This document shows positions 59,801-64,000 of a DNA stretch of 64,000 nucleotides, one piece after another. The stretch spans positions 13,826,001 to 13,890,000 of the forward strand of contig CM057141.1 of NCBI GenBank assembly GCA_029964075.1, in the 5' to 3' direction. A program made the position numbers and the translations under genes. Source of the DNA: Patiria pectinifera. Taxonomy: Eukaryota; Echinodermata; Asteroidea; Valvatida; Asterinidae. The notes beneath the pieces were generated by a model. The model searched no databases. It had not been told where the DNA came from and was given only the letters and a program-made list of their open reading frames with translations. Every line of letters begins with the position of its first letter. Positions within the stretch are counted from its first letter, which is position 1.

Positions 59801-62495
59801 CATTATAAGCACCTTTATCATTGATTCAGCTTTTTTTGAGCACATCATCTTTTTGATTTCCTGACTAATTTCCCCTTTTTTTTCAGCCAACGTTATTTCA
59901 AAAGTAAACTGTGGAAAACGAGGTACCCGGTAACACGAAATCTAGTACGAGAAAAGCCCCTTTAGTGTTGATGCAGTTTTTTTCTGAGTACTTCAATTCA
60001 TAGTACCCCTATATGACACCGAGACATGAATCCGTGTTGTGCCAGTTTCCAAACAGGAAGACCCATTGCCCACATGAAAGGAATGCGATTCAAAGAACAG
60101 CACAGGAAGTAATTTCTATGTTCTTTAACTTAAATCAAAATACTGGGTAGGGAGTTCTACATGTTACTTTTCCAGAATAGCTGATGCTAAATATTTTTTA
60201 CTTTCCAAAATACACTGAGGCTGCCACCACAGCTAACACACACATGTTCGTTTCGAACTGTGACTCCTTGAACATGTTGAACAGGGTCGAGATTGGGGGT
60301 AAATTTATTTTGTTCTATATTTCTTTTAAAGGTAAAAACAACTTTACAGTAAAAATCTAAGGAATTCCAGATTAAAAAAAAAAAGATTTTTATTCAAAAT
60401 AATAAAAATCCTGACAAAAAATCCCGAAATCTGGACAAATCCCATCAAAAAAAATCCTGAAATCTGGACAAATCCTGACAAATCTTAGCCCGAGTTGAAT
60501 CACCAAGATACAATGTACATGTACATTGTACCTTTAGTATACATGCTCCTATTATTTATGTAAGTGCAAAAATGCATTGCTCTTGCAAGTATTGGTCTAT
60601 GCGGTACATGTAGTTACATGTATTCAAGGATTTGAGCATGCACAAATACGCATTTGCTGTAACGTAGAAATCGGGAGGCAGCAACCAAAATGCAAATTTC
60701 ACATGCACATCTGCAAATTTAGTGCCAAAAAACAAAAAAAAAACAGTAAAGCAAGAGACAAAGTGTATGAGTACCATTCCAATGGTGATGATGGGAAGTA
60801 ATACAGCTACAACAATGTTAATGTTTATCAGATGTATAAAGATAACTCTGGCAGAACAGGATAATTTATGCTACACAAGTCATCCTGTTATGTTAAAACA
60901 TATCCAGCAGTTACCCAGATTTTCTGCCCCTGGTGATTTTCAAGTTCTCCGATTCCACTCTAAACTGTGAACACAAAGCCCTAGGACAGCCTCAAGTACC
61001 TTTTTGTCTCAAGGCCCAAAGTATCTGTGTTCGTACCTGCAGAAAATGCATGATTTACAAGTACAGGTACTTGTATGTACCTTTCGATATGCTTCCTGTT
61101 GGAAACGTTGGATAACGGGCAGGATGGCACACAATGGCACACAATGGCACACAATGGCACATGTCCTTGTTTTTGAATGCATGGAATACGGTACATGTAT
61201 GGCCACATACAAATGACAGCAAAACATATTCATGTACATGTATTTTCCCCAAGAAATTTACAATCATCAAATTGGAAAAAGTGAGGAATTAAGCGCCATA
61301 GTATTATGGTAATGCTCGACATGGTATGGACCTATACCGCTTTCCTGTTCATGTACATAGGATCATTTATAATTAGTGCCTTTTTTTCATTTGAAGCAAC
61401 AACAGTGCTCAAAATCTTAATTTGGGTGCATAACAACTAACCTGTTGACGTTTAAGCTCAGTCGCTACTGTACATTTTGAGAAAACTGAGAAAACATCTA
61501 GGCACAATTCTTTGGGTGTAATAACTGGATTCCAAAGGTAAAGTGGACTATTTGCAGATATCCAAATAGTAACCGACCAAATTATTGTTAAAATGATTAC
61601 TTGGTTTGAAAATACATGTACATGTAGCAATGACACAAAATTCCCTGTGAAATTATTCCCTCTGGCATGCTGTCATTTTGAAGAAGACAATAAAAGAATG
61701 TCATATTTCCAAAGATGTGTCAAGTGAAACACTTTTGGAACTTTCTGTTGGTAGTTGGTTTGTAATTGGGCGAATCTGTGAATGGGTGCTTAAAAGCGTT
61801 GGCGCGACACACACGCGCACGCGGTTTAGCGTGTGTAACATCACGTACATGTACATGTTGACAATCGGCTGAATGAGAATGTCCCGAATGCTGATTTTTG
61901 GATTGTGTCACGAGAGGGCGCAGTTCAAAATATGACTCCGCAACTTTTGAATTGAAATCAAGATCCAGAATATTGTGTTTTCTCGAAATATACAGCATTC
62001 ACAGAGCTAAAAATTCATCAGGTTATTGTTATTGGTTCACGTAAGCATCTTTAGATTCTGAGCACTTTTGTTGCTTTAAATGAAAAAAATGCACAAATGA
62101 ACAAAAGTTCATCCTACATTTAACACACACAAAAAAGTGTGCCCACCAGCAATTTTGTTTAAAAACCACCTCCAATAATTGTTTTGTTCGGAACAATACT
62201 TTTACAGGTTTTTCCATCCCTATTTTCCCTTAAATCAAGGGTTTTCTCCAAATGTTTAGATCTGTTTTGGAGTAATTAGCAATTAAACACCAGTTGCCAC
62301 TATCATCATTGGAATGGTACTATTTTTTTTATTATTTTTTTTAACATAACTCTGACAAATGTACACGTACATATGTATACTTCAGTAAGAAATCACCTGT
62401 TAATAGAATACGCTGGCATTGAGGCGATCCCTGCACCACATTAATGGGGTGTAAGTTCTGTTGGTCAAAACGAATCCATGCTTCGTCCAAGTCAA
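23604..62495 (-). CDS. ST3GAL3: beta-galactoside alpha-2,3-sialyltransferase, ST3Gal III-like, 11 exons, 5' end outside window
   Basis: A Golgi type II enzyme (family GT29) that transfers sialic acid from CMP-sialic acid to galactose on glycoproteins. Eleven minus-strand exons, all with GT/AG borders and matching phases, give 425 codons plus stop; the first exon (cytoplasmic tail and membrane anchor) is missing. Sialylmotif L (CLRCVIVGNGGLI...VVLRINDAP) and the KDVGSKTT region lie in exons 30086-30181 and 28411-28597. Motif S (NVPTSGCLGIMLSLRFCDEV), motif III (LHYYD) and motif VS (HSVDKE, catalytic H) lie in the last exon. The segments FGVQDA and PNAPLHYYD place it nearest ST3Gal III rather than IV, V or VI. 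The stem is longer than in vertebrates. A hAT element duplicated one splice donor. Orthology would need a phylogeny. Confidence 0.88.
24060..24995 (+). repeat. pyrimidine-rich CCCATCC array split by a SINE
   Basis: Degenerate (CCCATCCC/CTACCC)n sequence from 24060 to 24380 resumes at about 24830 and runs to 24995. It lies in intron 10 of the sialyltransferase; on the transcribed strand it is G-rich. Confidence 0.8.
24384..24823 (+). mobile_element. tRNA-derived SINE with (ATT)n tail
   Basis: A-box TGTGGTCCAATGGTTACG and B-box GGTTCGAATTC form the tRNA-like head. The body contains GCTCTTGAGCAAGGCACTTT and CATCCTTCGGATGGGACGT, a SINE body I associate with marine invertebrate deuterostomes. It ends in a seven-unit ATT run. 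Nearly full length. Confidence 0.8.
25240..25830. other. CpG-richer island inside intron 10, function unknown
   Basis: It stands out from the AT-rich intron by its many CG dinucleotides and by overlapping minus-strand frames (25298-25639 and 25522-25728). The latter includes a hydrophobic stretch, VLSSIASIGGVVSIWWIISY. I recognise no family and no inverted ends. It could be a recent insertion, an unrecognised exon or a CpG element. Confidence 0.3.
25935..26553. mobile_element. hAT-like GAGTC-array element, at a splice donor
   Basis: 619 bp with inverted termini CAGAGTTGTAA...TTACAACTCTG and a perfect 8-bp target duplication CCCTTACC (25927-25934 and 26554-26561). It is the shorter relative of 8485-9495, in the opposite orientation. 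The target duplication covers the last base of sialyltransferase exon 10 and intron positions +1 to +7. Confidence 0.9.
26561..26707 (-). CDS. ST3GAL3: ST3GAL3-like exon 10
   Basis: Reads TNQKGFWKKIASTVPKKPEY, then FRMLNPSILRETGFEIIGFP, 49 codons, phase 0 both sides. GFWK and LNP match the family between motifs L and S. The donor AAG|GTAAGGG is copied by a transposon target duplication. Confidence 0.93.
27321..27670 (-). mobile_element. tRNA-derived SINE, minus strand, (ATT)n tail
   Basis: On the minus strand the B-box GGTTCGAATCC (27599-27609 region) follows an A-box-like GGCTTGTGCGTAAAGCGC. The body has GGGTTTTTCTCCGGGCTCTC, and the tail is the AAT run at 27321-27343 as read on the plus strand. 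It lies in intron 9. Confidence 0.7.
27685..27965 (+). repeat. decayed copy of the TTAAAGG MITE
   Basis: Retains ordered blocks (CACTCAAAATCCAAAGAA, CTAACCTGTTGAAATTTCAG, TGACAGCAAGCCAGACGGAA) of the family seen at 12071 and 30265, but with large gaps and no clear ends. Confidence 0.55.
28075..28343 (+). repeat. TGACTG dispersed repeat, copy 1
   Basis: Shares blocks with 44530-44856 (CATAAAGCAGGA, GTAGGTGATTGATAAG, GTATAAAAGGCATGGCAGGG) over about 270 bp. An inverted fragment is at 16505-16627. It contains a TATAAAAGG box-like word, but no gene follows. Confidence 0.7.
28411..28597 (-). CDS. ST3GAL3: ST3GAL3-like exon 9
   Basis: Acceptor CTCCACAG|A and donor AAGATT|GTGAGA enclose INDAPTKGYEKDVGSKTTMR, MCYPES and the WLQ region, 62 codons. 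The first base completes the split Arg codon of the previous exon. This is the second half of motif L. Confidence 0.94.
28961..29206. mobile_element. fold-back MITE (CCAATTTCACGGCGCT family), copy 2
   Basis: 246 bp, ends GGCCAATTTCACGGCGCTGC and the inverse GCAGTGCCGTGGAATTGGGCC, with the same mirrored CTAAGCACAAAAATTTGCTTAG blocks as 16628-16867. Confidence 0.85.
29461..29958. mobile_element. fold-back MITE with CAGGGTGGAT ends
   Basis: About 500 bp with arms of some 200 bp (TACAGGGTGGATTAAAAAA and the inverse TTTTATCCACCCTGTA). Mirrored GGAGATATCCTCTG and GTCACTGCTCAGTCAACCG blocks. TATA/TA flanks suggest a Tc1/mariner-type target. It lies in intron 8. Confidence 0.88.
30086..30181 (-). 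CDS. ST3GAL3: ST3GAL3-like exon 8: sialylmotif L core
   Basis: Acceptor CTTTCAG|T and donor TTAAG|GTGAGT enclose KSCLRCVIVGNGGLIKDTSL, then GKVIDNFDVVL. It carries the CxxCVIVGNGG signature and the cysteine that forms the conserved disulfide with motif S. Confidence 0.94.
30265..30815 (+). mobile_element. TTAAAGG MITE, copy 2
   Basis: 551 bp, closely similar to 12071-12620 throughout, with ends TTAAAGGTACAGTCCATCAT and ATGATGGACTCTGGCTTTAA. It starts 84 bp upstream (in transcript terms) of exon 8. Confidence 0.85.
31405..31863 (+). repeat. family A inverted-repeat element, copy 2, left end eroded
   Basis: Matches 1349-1865 in order (ATATTCATGATTGA, CTAGTTTTGCTGTG, right end ATCCACCTTCAAACCATGTT). 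The left inverted repeat is lost. Confidence 0.6.
31971..32034 (-). CDS. ST3GAL3: ST3GAL3-like exon 7
   Basis: A 64-bp exon between CTCACAG|CA and AAAAG|GTAAGG reading KSVRETLAIARNTSLPFIAK. It links the FGVQDA segment to motif L; phases agree on both sides and an N-glycosylation site (NTS) is present. A longer frame in another phase across it is spurious. Confidence 0.85.
32238..32483. mobile_element. fold-back MITE (GGGCCCGTCTCA ends)
   Basis: 246 bp with termini GGGCCCGTCTCAATTAATAT and GAAATGAGACGGGCCC, plus mirrored CTGGGACGAGTT / AACTCGTCCCAG blocks. Flanking CAA on both sides is a possible 3-bp target duplication (PIF/Harbinger style). It lies in intron 6. Confidence 0.8.
32667..32761 (-). 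CDS. ST3GAL3: ST3GAL3-like exon 6
   Basis: Acceptor CTTGGTAG|G and donor GCAA|GTAAGT enclose FNLSTPVFLNSEFETEPHIL, then DLPFPFGVQDA. The pattern P-x-FL...PPFG is shared with ST3Gal III. NLS is a potential N-glycosylation site. Confidence 0.88.
32765..33655. other. intron 5 sequence, nothing recognised
   Basis: AT-rich with short chance frames. A small triplicated CAAAGCCT word near 33485-33510 is the only structure seen. Confidence 0.4.
33660..34089 (+). mobile_element. GGTACCCG-rich element (GTGTGCA ends), copy 1
   Basis: Ends AGGAGTGTGCATTTACGG and TCCGATGCACAGCCCT. Subterminal GGGTACCCG palindromes sit at both ends. A copy in inverse orientation is at 57398-57772. The ends resemble hAT non-autonomous elements. 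Confidence 0.7.
34173..34250 (-). CDS. ST3GAL3: ST3GAL3-like exon 5
   Basis: Acceptor TTGTTTAG|C and donor GCGAA|GTAAGT enclose TALASPNVTCIANRSRNRML, then NIYGA. The cysteine and its spacing to the FL motif match the family. NVT and NRS are possible glycosylation sites. Confidence 0.8.
34855..35235. mobile_element. inverted-repeat element with GCAAGCTTGC palindrome array
   Basis: Ends ATAAATATGTGCTTGGCTGG and the matching inverse, over about 35 bp. Between them lie some nine copies of the palindrome GCAAGCTTGC, several as GCAAGCTTGCCT tandem units (35035-35092). Second inner inverted blocks (GAAACCGGCTTGGGCC / GGCCGGTTTTAG) add to the fold-back. No protein is encoded. It lies in intron 4. 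Confidence 0.75.
35240..37900. other. intron 4 sequence with few recognisable features
   Basis: Includes an AAAT microsatellite (35715-35747), runs of TACATGTA-type words (35880-35920 and 37430-37510) and a TTAAAGGTAGAGTACATCAT fragment of the TTAAAGG MITE near 37540-37610. I see no exon. Confidence 0.45.
37915..38205 (+). repeat. C-rich degenerate array (CCCACCCAGTTTGCC)
   Basis: Tandem degenerate units of CCCACCCAGTTTGCCTTCCC. On the sialyltransferase sense strand it is a run of G-tracts starting about 100 bp after the exon 4 donor. Confidence 0.85.
38307..38453 (-). CDS. ST3GAL3: ST3GAL3-like exon 4: lysine/alanine/proline-rich stem
   Basis: Ends VQKAVDM at donor ATGAG|GTAAGT, phase 2, matching exon 5. 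It contains degenerate KPAK repeats and many basic residues, typical of a flexible Golgi stem. Two in-phase acceptors 12 bp apart are possible (CACTAG, first base 38453, or GGACAG, first base 38441); the upstream one has the better pyrimidine tract. Confidence 0.75.
38740..39060 (+). repeat. purine-rich GGGATTAGA degenerate repeat
   Basis: Degenerate tandem words GGGATTAGA, GGGATGGGATG and GGAATGGAATGGGAG. Non-coding, in intron 3. Confidence 0.6.
39287..39953. mobile_element. inverted-repeat element (GCAAACTTGGACCTCGCGCA ends)
   Basis: A 26-bp terminal inverted repeat (GCAAACTTGGACCTCGCGCA..., with a 2-base difference at the other end) bounds 667 bp that includes the dispersed block 39621-39714. 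The right half is CpG-rich. Confidence 0.75.
39621..39714 (+). repeat. 94-bp dispersed block, copy 1
   Basis: GCCATGCTACCGTACTTCAG through ACTGTTCGTTTTTGAA is nearly identical to 41224-41317. Confidence 0.8.
40684..40963 (+). repeat. tandem duplication, about 150-bp units
   Basis: AAAATGGCTGAAAAAGTACA starts at 40684 and again at 40839. Unit 2 lacks a TACATGTACATGTA insertion found in unit 1. Confidence 0.85.
41084..41381 (+). repeat. 21-bp minisatellite interrupted by the 94-bp dispersed block
   Basis: Units of AAAGCAGTCAATATTTGTGTC run from about 41096 to 41215. The 41224-41317 block follows, and the array resumes (GTCAATATTTGTGTCAAAG) to about 41381. Confidence 0.85.
41744..42312 (-). 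mobile_element. TTAAAGG MITE, copy 3 (inverted)
   Basis: Inverse of 12071-12620: GCAGCTATCCAAAAAGTAAC near the left end and GATATACTCTACCTTTAA at the right. Somewhat more diverged than copies 1 and 2. Confidence 0.75.
42320..42940. other. intron 3 sequence, nothing recognised
   Basis: No exon-like frame or repeat end seen. Confidence 0.4.
42950..43480 (+). repeat. AAATGCGAGTGAC-containing repeat
   Basis: The word AAATGCGAGTGAC or a close variant occurs six times between 42958 and 43470, with repeated flanks (AATTTCCCCTTGTAACTTAA / CTTTTCCCCTCTAACTTAA). A degenerate tandem structure with units of about 160 bp. Confidence 0.55.
43485..44525. other. intron 3 sequence, nothing recognised
   Basis: No splice-bounded open frame or repeat family recognised. 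Confidence 0.4.
44530..44856 (+). repeat. TGACTG dispersed repeat, copy 2
   Basis: Same block order as 28075-28343, longer at both ends. Confidence 0.7.
44907..45319 (-). mobile_element. MITE with telomere-like ends, copy 2 (inverted, full)
   Basis: 413 bp, left TTAACCCTAACCGCCCTGAA, right GGAGTTAGGGTTAA. The interior is the inverse of 48490-48898. Confidence 0.85.
45325..47415. other. intron 3 sequence; one long but uninformative frame
   Basis: An open frame at 45462-46007 (plus) has no recognisable domain. Two diverged units of GGCCAGTGGTTATCCAATGG / GGCCAGTGGTCACCTATTGG (46023-46220) form an imperfect tandem repeat. No exon is supported. Confidence 0.4.
47422..47871. mobile_element. fold-back MITE (TATATGTGACCTGTTCTGTC ends)
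   Basis: 450 bp with a 30-bp inverted repeat differing at one base. TA-rich ends suggest a TA target. It lies in intron 3. Confidence 0.8.
48296..48362 (-). CDS. ST3GAL3: ST3GAL3-like exon 3 (stem, inferred)
   Basis: A very strong acceptor (TTTTCTTTTCTTTTTTATGCAG) and donor AATCG|GTGAGT bound 67 bp reading HTRGNFGGGIKVGGTVAVPI. The phase fits both neighbours. It has no family match, which is normal for stem regions; the assignment rests on splice signals and phase. Confidence 0.6.
48490..48898 (+). mobile_element. MITE with telomere-like ends, copy 3 (full)
   Basis: 409 bp from TTAACCCTAACTCCCTAGGC to GGGAAGGTTAGGGTTAA, starting 128 bp beyond exon 3's acceptor. Interior rich in CCTCAATCCTGCAAAATCCT words. 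Confidence 0.88.
48905..50315. other. intron 2 sequence, nothing recognised
   Basis: A degenerate repeat (TTTTGGTGGATTTTGGGGGACTTGG...) lies at about 50015-50200, ending GGGAGTTAGGGTTAA, which looks like another eroded end of the telomere-like MITE. Confidence 0.4.
50320..50590 (+). pseudogene. possible nested gene remnant on the opposite strand
   Basis: After an acceptor-like TTTTTTAATTCCAG, an ATG at 50353 (CATGGCGGCC) opens MAARLFKLLANVALRSRGKL IRQN, then a stop. A +1 shift resumes KLCQIREGVAEVVPDERV, a stop, then SGYSAGLPLVKFMDIWFTIG. Three successive coding-like blocks on one strand with frame breaks suggest a degraded coding copy. The minus strand is also open (50369-50554), so strand and reality are uncertain. 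Family not recognised. Confidence 0.3.
50559..50805 (+). repeat. tandem duplication, 145-bp period
   Basis: ACATTCTGGAAACGATTAAC at 50559 recurs as ACATTCTGGAAACGTTCAAC at 50704; the next 90 bp are similar in both. Confidence 0.8.
50837..51092 (-). mobile_element. tRNA-derived SINE, unit 1 of a tandem pair
   Basis: Shares its full length with 51128-51382: flank TCAAATGAACCACAAAGGGA, the tRNA-like head, then TTTAAGGGGCGCTAGTCA and GGATCACGCCCAAAGTCATG. Head on the minus strand. Confidence 0.8.
50907..50978 (-). tRNA. tRNA-like cloverleaf (SINE head), anticodon position GGT
   Basis: 72 nt on the minus strand fold as a tRNA: acceptor GGCTGGA/TCCAGTC, D-stem GCTC/GAGC, anticodon stem CCGGA/TCCGG with loop ACGGTAA, and T-loop TTCAAGC. 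The T-stem has two mismatches and position 33 is C instead of U. It also sits inside a repeated unit, so it is a SINE head rather than a working tRNA-Thr gene. Confidence 0.5.
51128..51382 (-). mobile_element. tRNA-derived SINE, unit 2 of a tandem pair
   Basis: Its tRNA-like part (51199-51270) keeps the A-box TAGCTCAGTTGG and B-box GGTTCAAGCCC but has a broken anticodon stem. More decayed copies exist, e.g. 58015-58075. Confidence 0.75.
51907..52071. mobile_element. CAGGGGTGTGA MITE, copy 2
   Basis: 165 bp, ends CAGGGGTGTGAGTGACCACT and TTTCACACCCCTG, flanked by GTAGAA on both sides (51901-51906 and 52072-52077). Confidence 0.8.
52270..52705. repeat. probable hAT-like MITE with GTTTAAACG words
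   Basis: AGGGGTGCAATAAAA at the left and AAAGTCACATCCTTAA at the right frame repeated CGTTTAAACG-type palindromes near both ends. The ends are only weakly inverted. Confidence 0.4.
53044..53183. repeat. fold-back element with TGACGTC sites
   Basis: ACTGATGACGTCGCACTTTG is mirrored by CAAAGTGTGACGTCATCAGT across about 90 bp. Each arm holds a cAMP-response-element-like TGACGTC. Confidence 0.75.
54065..54118 (-). CDS. ST3GAL3: ST3GAL3-like exon 2 (stem micro-exon, inferred)
   Basis: 54 bp between TTATTCTGTAG|GG and CCAG|GTGACG reading NHDQLCAGTKPETEPEP. It is in phase with exons on both sides and, being a multiple of three, could be skipped without a frameshift. Confidence 0.55.
54349..54833. 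mobile_element. CAGGGTGAGT fold-back MITE, copy 3 (full)
   Basis: 485 bp starting TACAGGATGAGTATAAAAAA and ending TTTACTCACCCTGTA, with the same arms as 22276-22784. It lies in intron 1, about 230 bp upstream of exon 2. Confidence 0.85.
54840..56110. repeat. TGACCTTTGACC-rich dispersed repeat
   Basis: From about 55400 to 55880: GTAGGTCAGATGAAGATGTCACC and GTAGGTCAGACGAAGAGGTCACC are diverged tandem units, followed by TTGACCTTGACCCCATGATG. The 131-codon frame at 55114-55509 runs into this repeat and is not credible. Confidence 0.5.
56725..56940 (+). repeat. tRNA-derived SINE fragment
   Basis: B-box-like GGTTCGATACATGC, body GCGGATTGGGTTTTCAGTCC and GGGGTTTTCCTCCCACCTCT, then the 3' end TTTCTTCAGGCTTGCGAGCT shared with 1905-1990. 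It ends before a short AATAATCAATAATAG tail. Confidence 0.7.
57398..57772 (-). mobile_element. GGTACCCG-rich element, copy 2 (inverted)
   Basis: Left AGGGGTGTGCATCGGAAC, right GTAAATGCACACCACT. It matches 33660-34089 inverted, including CACGGGTACCC blocks. Confidence 0.75.
58015..58075 (-). repeat. decayed tRNA-SINE head
   Basis: On the minus strand, keeps ATATCTCAGTTGGT and GCAGGTTGAAGTCC from the family at 50907-50978, with many substitutions. Confidence 0.5.
58100..59265. other. intron 1 sequence with one hairpin
   Basis: Nothing coding seen. A hairpin (58810-58853, CCCAGATGACTACAATAT mirrored by ATATTGCAGTCATCTGGG) and a CG-rich patch (58685-58740) are the only structure. Confidence 0.4.
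59270..59535 (+). repeat. ATGACCCCTA-TTTGACCTC diverged tandem repeat
   Basis: Two units (AAATGACCCCTAGATGATCT... and TAATGACCCCTACATGACCT...), each followed by TTTGACCTC, a CCACCCA segment, CAAGTTAC and AAAATTCAT. Confidence 0.65.
59540..61355. other. intron 1 sequence, nothing coding recognised
   Basis: Contains AAATCCTGACAAAT repeats (60410-60490), GTACATGTAC palindromes (60515-60530) and four tandem ACACAATGGC units (61125-61160). Confidence 0.4.
61363..61506 (+). repeat. left-half fragment of TTAAAGG MITE
   Basis: Matches the first 150 bp of the family (TTTGAAGCAACAACAGTGCT, ACAACTAACCTGTTGA) and stops abruptly just before an inverted copy. Confidence 0.65.
61534..62123 (-). mobile_element. 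TTAAAGG MITE, copy 4 (inverted)
   Basis: Inverse of the family: TTTGCAGATATCCAAATAGT at the left through GCATGCTGTCATTTTGAAGA to a degraded TTCATCCTACATTTAA at the right. Most diverged of the four copies. Confidence 0.7.
62397..62495 (-). CDS. ST3GAL3: ST3GAL3-like exon 1 of those visible (stem, inferred)
   Basis: 99 bp between GTGATACAG|TT and ACAG|GTGATT reading DLDEAWIRFDQQNLHPINVV, then QGSPQCQRILLT. Open only in the phase required by the next exon. A luminal segment just after the membrane anchor is expected here, so the anchor exon should lie beyond 62.5 kb. Confidence 0.6.
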
Positions 62496-62739
62496 CTGTA
62501 TCACACACATTAACAGCCAGAAATCAAACATGACAGTCAGGGTACACAATCAATTATAACGCTGAATAAATGAAAGGTTAATCAGCAAACTATGCTCACG
62601 CCAAAGTGCGACGGCGCTTTTTCATTCCTCATTGGTAGTGATGCTTTCCAGGACTTTAAAATGCATTAGTTGTTCGCAAATAATTAACATCATTTTAACA
62701 TTTTGATTGAGCACATGTAATTGAACACCTAAATAACCC

Positions 62740-63010
62740 TGGCCCCCTAGTACTTCCTCAGGACTATACCCTGCTAAATCCAACAGAGTCCAACGGGAGT
62801 TTCCTGCTCAATCCACTGTGCCTTATTTTCAGTTGTCTGCTGGATCCAATGGAGTCCAACTTGGTGTTATAATGTGGTTCAGTTGCCTGCTGAATTCAAC
62901 ATATTGCATTCAGGAATGTACACCAGGGGTATACTGCTCAATCCAACAGGCTCCATCGGGTATATGATATAGTTGGATCCTATTGGATTCAGCAGGGTGA
63001 GGGTTTTAAT
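62740..63010. repeat. ATCCAACAGAGTCC degenerate repeats
   Basis: Several copies of CTGCT-(C/G)AATCCAACAGAGTCCAACGG-like words in both orientations, 62768-62998. Origin unknown. Confidence 0.5.
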
Positions 63011-63256
63011 TGGATGTAGATGAAATTAAATCAATACGCAATTACAGGCAATCTGTTGAATGTGGGGCATCCTTGCAAAATGAGACGGCACTGGGCAGAG
63101 GTCGAAATTTAAGGGTTTGCAGGTATCAGGAAAGATGAATGAAATACTGCTTACAATACTGTTGCACTTTAATCAGACTTTCCATTGACAAGTTATGGCA
63201 GTTAAAAGTTCACATTTATCAACATGTTGAAAAAGTAAAATACTAGGAAAAGGCCT

Positions 63257-63475
63257 TTAACCCTAACCCCCTAGCATCATTTACTAGGAACCATACCCAT
63301 CCTGGCAAATTCCAACACCATATGGGAAACTGCACACACATATTTCTGACTTTGTTTATGGAGGTGTACCAACCCAATGTAAAAGACTGCCAGTTTAGGG
63401 GTACTGTACCCATCCTGACAGATTTCAACATAACATGCTGTTGGGGTTTGATGGGTTAATTTCTGTTAGGGTTAA
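63257..63475. mobile_element. short MITE with TTAACCCTAAC ends
   Basis: 219 bp framed by CTTTAACCCTAAC and its inverse GTTAGGGTTAAAG, with an interior (CCATCCTGGCAAATTCCAAC / CCATCCTGACAGATTTCAAC) different from the 410-bp family. Confidence 0.65.
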
Positions 63476-63479
63476 AGTT

Positions 63480-64000
63480 TTCAAGTTCTGTAGTCATGAA
63501 GATGCCTCTTGTTTTTTCTTAACAACACTTTTATTCCATGACTTTTGCACTATTGTGTAGGAGACATATATCAAAGATTTCAAAATCAATAAATCTGAAG
63601 GCAAACAAAAACCATCCCCATGTATTAAAATAAAGTTCACAGATATAGTAAACCAAAACTTTTCCTGTCATTAGAGAAACACTCAACACTTCCTCACCAT
63701 CAAAAAGTACATGCACTGATATGCTTGGCCAGTGTTAAAACAATGGATTTTACCCAGGGTCTAAAAATGCATGAAAATACATTGACTTTGCTAAAAAAAT
63801 TATCTCAAACTTGTTCTTAAGAATAAATGCTATTTTTGAAATGTGGACTAAAACAGGTTGCTCCTACATGTAGCTGTGCACATACAGGTTTTCCAAAAGT
63901 TGACCAAAGACTGTCTAATTGGGGTGTGCCAAATTGTGGCAAAGGGTACCCTGAACTATTAAAAGGGTGTCCAAAAAGCACCCTAAGGGTTTAAAGAAAT
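63480..64000. other. no gene recognised
   Basis: AT-rich. I looked on the minus strand for a sialyltransferase anchor exon ending in phase 1 and found no convincing one; it is probably outside the window. Confidence 0.4.

Noticed and set aside
63531-63716. Minus-strand hydrophobic frame as the sialyltransferase membrane anchor
   Set aside because: No donor in the needed phase 1 and no type II anchor layout (short basic tail then one hydrophobic helix).

Overview
The window is a gene-poor, AT-leaning stretch of animal nuclear DNA: long introns, GT/AG splice sites, tRNA-derived SINEs with trinucleotide tails and dozens of short inverted-repeat (MITE-like) elements. Both recognisable proteins are metazoan, and the SINE and MITE style suggests a marine invertebrate deuterostome, most likely an echinoderm. 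That placement is inference from general character, not from a diagnostic gene.

Two genes can be reconstructed. (1) Plus strand, 6486-11897: a complete five-exon TMPPE gene (transmembrane protein with metallophosphoesterase domain, 443 codons). It has five N-terminal membrane segments and the full set of calcineurin-like phosphoesterase motifs (DIH, GD, GNHE, AH, GHTH). All splice phases agree. (2) Minus strand, 62495-23604: eleven exons of an ST3GAL3-like beta-galactoside alpha-2,3-sialyltransferase. Sialylmotifs L, S, III and VS are present, all splice phases agree over about 39 kb, and the membrane-anchor exon presumably lies beyond the right edge. A minus-strand coding exon at 2612-2803 probably ends a third gene that I cannot name.

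Layout: 1-2.6 kb repeats; 2.6-2.8 kb orphan minus exon; 2.8-6.3 kb a run of transposons, including two elements with 9-bp target duplications and a 1.1-kb inverted-repeat element ending about 200 bp before the TMPPE start codon; 6.3-12.7 kb TMPPE; 12.8-23.6 kb intergenic DNA with a minisatellite, SINEs, MITEs and a possible promoter near 17.8 kb; 23.6-62.5 kb the sialyltransferase with very repeat-rich introns; 62.5-64 kb upstream or intronic DNA.

The most notable observations concern mobile DNA acting on gene structure. Two hAT-like elements carry internal GAGTC arrays and perfect 8-bp target duplications; one landed exactly on a sialyltransferase splice donor and duplicated it. A 94-bp tandem duplication copied the end of TMPPE exon 4 together with its splice donor into intron 4. 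The two genes have no evident functional link. TMPPE is a predicted membrane phosphoesterase, while the sialyltransferase would cap Golgi glycans.
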